In this document: positions 62,068-64,000 of the stretch, one piece after another
Layout of the letters: the number at the start of each line of letters is the position of its first letter
Numbering within the stretch: the stretch's first letter is position 1
Source of the DNA: Bacteroidota bacterium
GTDB lineage: Bacteria; Bacteroidota; Bacteroidia; Chitinophagales; BACL12
NCBI GenBank assembly: GCA_016706865.1
Contig: JADJIS010000003.1
Coordinates: 868,001-932,000 of the forward strand
Direction of reading: 5' to 3'
Length of the DNA: 64,000 nt
The notes under the pieces: model-generated
Seen by the model: only the letters and a program-made list of their open reading frames with translations
The model's database searches: none
Told to the model about the DNA's origin: nothing
Program-made: the position numbers and the translations under genes

Positions 62068-62844
62068 ATGAAAAAAACCATTACACTTTTGCTCCTCAGC
62101 TTTGTTTTTGTGTCCACCGCTACCCTGCGCGGCCAGGTGGTTGAAAACGCAATTGAAAACACCCTGTTGAAACCAAACATTGTGAAATTTAACCTTACCG
62201 GACCAGTTGTAGGATACTATACCATTGGTTATGAAAGAGTTATAAATCCAAAACAATCTACCGGAATTACTATAAGTGTTGCTCCAAACGTAGATCTTCC
62301 ATTTAAAAACACTCTTTTGAACATTTTTGGAGATAATGATGAAGCTGTAACTGCTATTAACAGCACAACTTTCACAAATTTTAGTTTGATGCCCGAATAC
62401 CGCTTTTATGTAGGTGTGAAAGGCGCTCCGTTTGGGTTCTATGCAGCATCATTTCTGAAATACACGCGAATGACGCATGAACAGATTTATCAATTTACCT
62501 CCGATGCCGGAGTTGTTCATAAACCATTAATTGAAACCACTTTCAACGGATTTGGAGCCGGTGAGTTGATTGGTATACAATGGCAGATCGGTAAATCTTT
62601 GACACTGGACTGGTGGATTCTAGGACCTTTTGTTGGTGTTTTAAACGGTGAATCACATGCAATTGACCCAATGGACGATATGGATGCTCAGGAAAAAGCA
62701 GATCTGGAAACAGATATTGAAAGTGTGCCTATTCCGGGTTGGAAAATTGATGCTACCGTAGTTGATGATAATATTGATGTAGATCTTGGTGGCTTGTTTT
62801 TTGGAACCAGGATATTCGGATTGAATTTGGGTGTTCGTTTTTAA
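62068..62844 (+). CDS. Outer-membrane beta-barrel protein of unknown function
   Basis: 258 residues with a signal peptide (residues 1-22, TATLRGQ). Alternating hydrophobic strands (VGYYTIGYERVIN; FTNFSLMPEYRFYVG; FGFYAASFLKYTRM; LTLDWWILGPFVGV) and a terminal aromatic (LNLGVRF) suggest an 8-stranded barrel, similar to DUF3575-like proteins. An acidic extracellular-type loop (IDPMDDMDAQEKADLETD) lies near residue 200. It ends at a bidirectional terminator. Confidence 0.75.
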   Translation: MKKTITLLLLSFVFVSTATLRGQVVENAIENTLLKPNIVKFNLTGPVVGYYTIGYERVINPKQSTGITISVAPNVDLPFKNTLLNIFGDNDEAVTAINSTTFTNFSLMPEYRFYVGVKGAPFGFYAASFLKYTRMTHEQIYQFTSDAGVVHKPLIETTFNGFGAGELIGIQWQIGKSLTLDWWILGPFVGVLNGESHAIDPMDDMDAQEKADLETDIESVPIPGWKIDATVVDDNIDVDLGGLFFGTRIFGLNLGVRF

Positions 62845-62860
62845 CAAACTCACTATAAAC

Positions 62861-62899
62861 AAAAAAGGGGATCATATTTTTAATATGATCCCCTTTTTT
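62861..62899. terminator. Bidirectional intrinsic terminator
   Basis: AAAAAAGGGGATCATATT and AATATGATCCCCTTTTTT pair around TTT. It serves the barrel gene on the + strand and the TPR gene on the - strand. Confidence 0.95.
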
Positions 62900-62911
62900 A
62901 TGTTCAGATGG

Positions 62912-64000
62912 TTAATTTCCCAGCAATTGTTTCATTTCTTCCGCCTTTTCTTTTTGATTTGTTCTTACATATATCTCCTTTAGAGCAAGCATACAATCCG
63001 TATTTTTTGGATCGATCTGATGTCCCTTTTCAAAATATGGAAGTGCCTGCATGTAGAGCTTATTTCTTTCCACAGATAACTTTTGATATTCTGCTTCCTT
63101 CTCCAAAGGCAGCGCATTCATTGTCTTATTGATTTCGATCGCAGTATTGTAATAAAGTGCACCAGCGTTCAAATTGATGTCGAATCTTTCAGGATTCAAT
63201 GCCAAAGCTTTATCGTAAGCTTTAATTGCAGCTTCAAAATGTTGCTGAGCATTCATGGAGTCCAGTTTGATCAATTCACTATTAGTGGTGCCTAATACAA
63301 AGTATAGTTCAGTATTTTTTGGATCCAAACTAATGGCATTCTCCAATTTACTCACCAACACATCTAACTTGTTTTGCGAAAGGTAATAATTGAGTTCAGC
63401 AGTAATGATCTCCGGATCTTTTGGGAAATTTCTTCTACCCTCTTCTAATATCGCCAGCGCATCTGCAGTTCTTCCTGCTTCCAGGTAAATATTCGATAAT
63501 TTTGAATACAGATAGGTCTCACTGTATTTCATTTCTACCAATTTCTGGTAAGCTGCCACTGCTTCTGTGGTTCTGCCGGTTCTTTCCGCCATCAGACCCA
63601 TGTTAAAAATGACACCTGTATCTAAAACTGCCAATGGAAATGCATCTATCTGCAATAAATTAGCTTCATGTGCCTTAGCAAAATTTACGTAAGCAGCTTC
63701 ACTGTCACCGGCACTATATGCAGTTGCACCGCGTGAAAAGTAGAGATTATACGTTGTAAACAGCTCTGCTCCTATGTCGGTTTTGTAATTTTTTACATCC
63801 GGCATATTCAGTGCATTTTTAAACGATTCCAGAGCAACTCCTACCGGATCGGCCACGTTTGAAAATTCCCCTGTGGTATCCATTGCAATTCGATTATAAA
63901 TCTGTCCCCGATAAAACCAGGTTTTTGCCTGACCCATTGTTTTTTCGTTTAAAATAGCCTCATCTATTGCTTCCTTAGCCTTTGCATATTCCTCATTGAA
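62912..64000 (-). CDS. Tetratricopeptide-repeat protein, truncated by the window edge
   Basis: The frame is open to the last base of the window, so the N-terminus is outside; at least 362 residues are seen. TPR motifs repeat along it, for example GVIFNMGLMAERTGRTTEAVAAYQKLVEM, SKLSNIYLEAGRTADALAILEEG, NTELYFVLGTTNSE and ALPYFEKGHQIDPKNTDCMLALKEIY. It is a protein-interaction scaffold; the role is unknown. Confidence 0.82.
   Translation of the reverse strand, partial: FNEEYAKAKEAIDEAILNEKTMGQAKTWFYRGQIYNRIAMDTTGEFSNVADPVGVALESFKNALNMPDVKNYKTDIGAELFTTYNLYFSRGATAYSAGDSEAAYVNFAKAHEANLLQIDAFPLAVLDTGVIFNMGLMAERTGRTTEAVAAYQKLVEMKYSETYLYSKLSNIYLEAGRTADALAILEEGRRNFPKDPEIITAELNYYLSQNKLDVLVSKLENAISLDPKNTELYFVLGTTNSELIKLDSMNAQQHFEAAIKAYDKALALNPERFDINLNAGALYYNTAIEINKTMNALPLEKEAEYQKLSVERNKLYMQALPYFEKGHQIDPKNTDCMLALKEIYVRTNQKEKAEEMKQLLGN

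Noticed and set aside
1..64000. tRNA, rRNA or riboswitch genes
   Set aside because: I saw no cloverleaf with a conserved TTCGA loop, no rRNA segments and no known riboswitch core; a covariance search could still find a small RNA that I missed.

Overview
The window is a stretch of an AT-rich Bacteroidota chromosome, most likely from an environmental member near Chitinophagales, Sphingobacteriales or Saprospiria. The evidence is: several proteins with a type IX secretion (T9SS) C-terminal sorting domain, a TonB-dependent receptor with a carboxypeptidase-like plug extension, an OmpA/PD40 protein, starts without Shine-Dalgarno sequences, and Bacteroidota-type promoter candidates (TTTG, about 18 bp, TAnnTTTG). 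No rRNA, tRNA or CRISPR array was seen.

Layout. 1-5970 (+): cytochrome c maturation (CcmE with a CxxxY haem motif, CcmF), a DUF2520 Rossmann protein, 2Fe-2S ferredoxin, IscX, a UbiA prenyltransferase and Maf. 6099-13360: a peptide-type solute-binding lipoprotein, Nudix hydrolase, peroxiredoxin, aquaporin, a T9SS cargo protein and Hsp20, separated by long repeat-filled spacers. 13758-18055 (-): phosphodiesterase, MiaA, CCA-type nucleotidyltransferase and DapD. 18414-35045: a DASS transporter, two tandem secreted thioredoxin-fold T9SS proteins, a TonB receptor with a TPR partner, an SDR, an M61 peptidase, OmpA/PD40, LuxR-type HTH and proteins of unknown function. 35167-43291: a frameshifted DNA methyltransferase, DUF547, two hotdog thioesterases, YbjQ, DUF3137, PBP1A and an orphan hydrophobic protein. 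44014-45427: an IS element with a two-frame transposase. 45462-59710: phosphopantetheinyl transferase, a frameshifted M43 metalloprotease, a PQQ-type propeller, CBS protein, secreted M49 peptidase, AlkA-type glycosylase and an S9 peptidase. 59900-61709: a small accessory island with an attC-like palindrome and three orphan small genes. 62068-64000: an outer-membrane barrel protein and a TPR protein running off the window.

The most unusual feature is between the genes. Nearly every long spacer is built from (i) arrays of 7-nt units, each array with its own unit, often starting at or inside the stop codon of a gene, and (ii) several families of dispersed hairpins, some nested inside one another or inside the 7-nt arrays. 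One pair of long direct repeats differs by exactly one 7-nt unit, which is direct evidence of unit gain or loss. Two genes broken by single-base shifts (methyltransferase, M43 protease) and the transposase are the other points to check. The methyltransferase and transposase shifts coincide with canonical -1 slippery heptamers.
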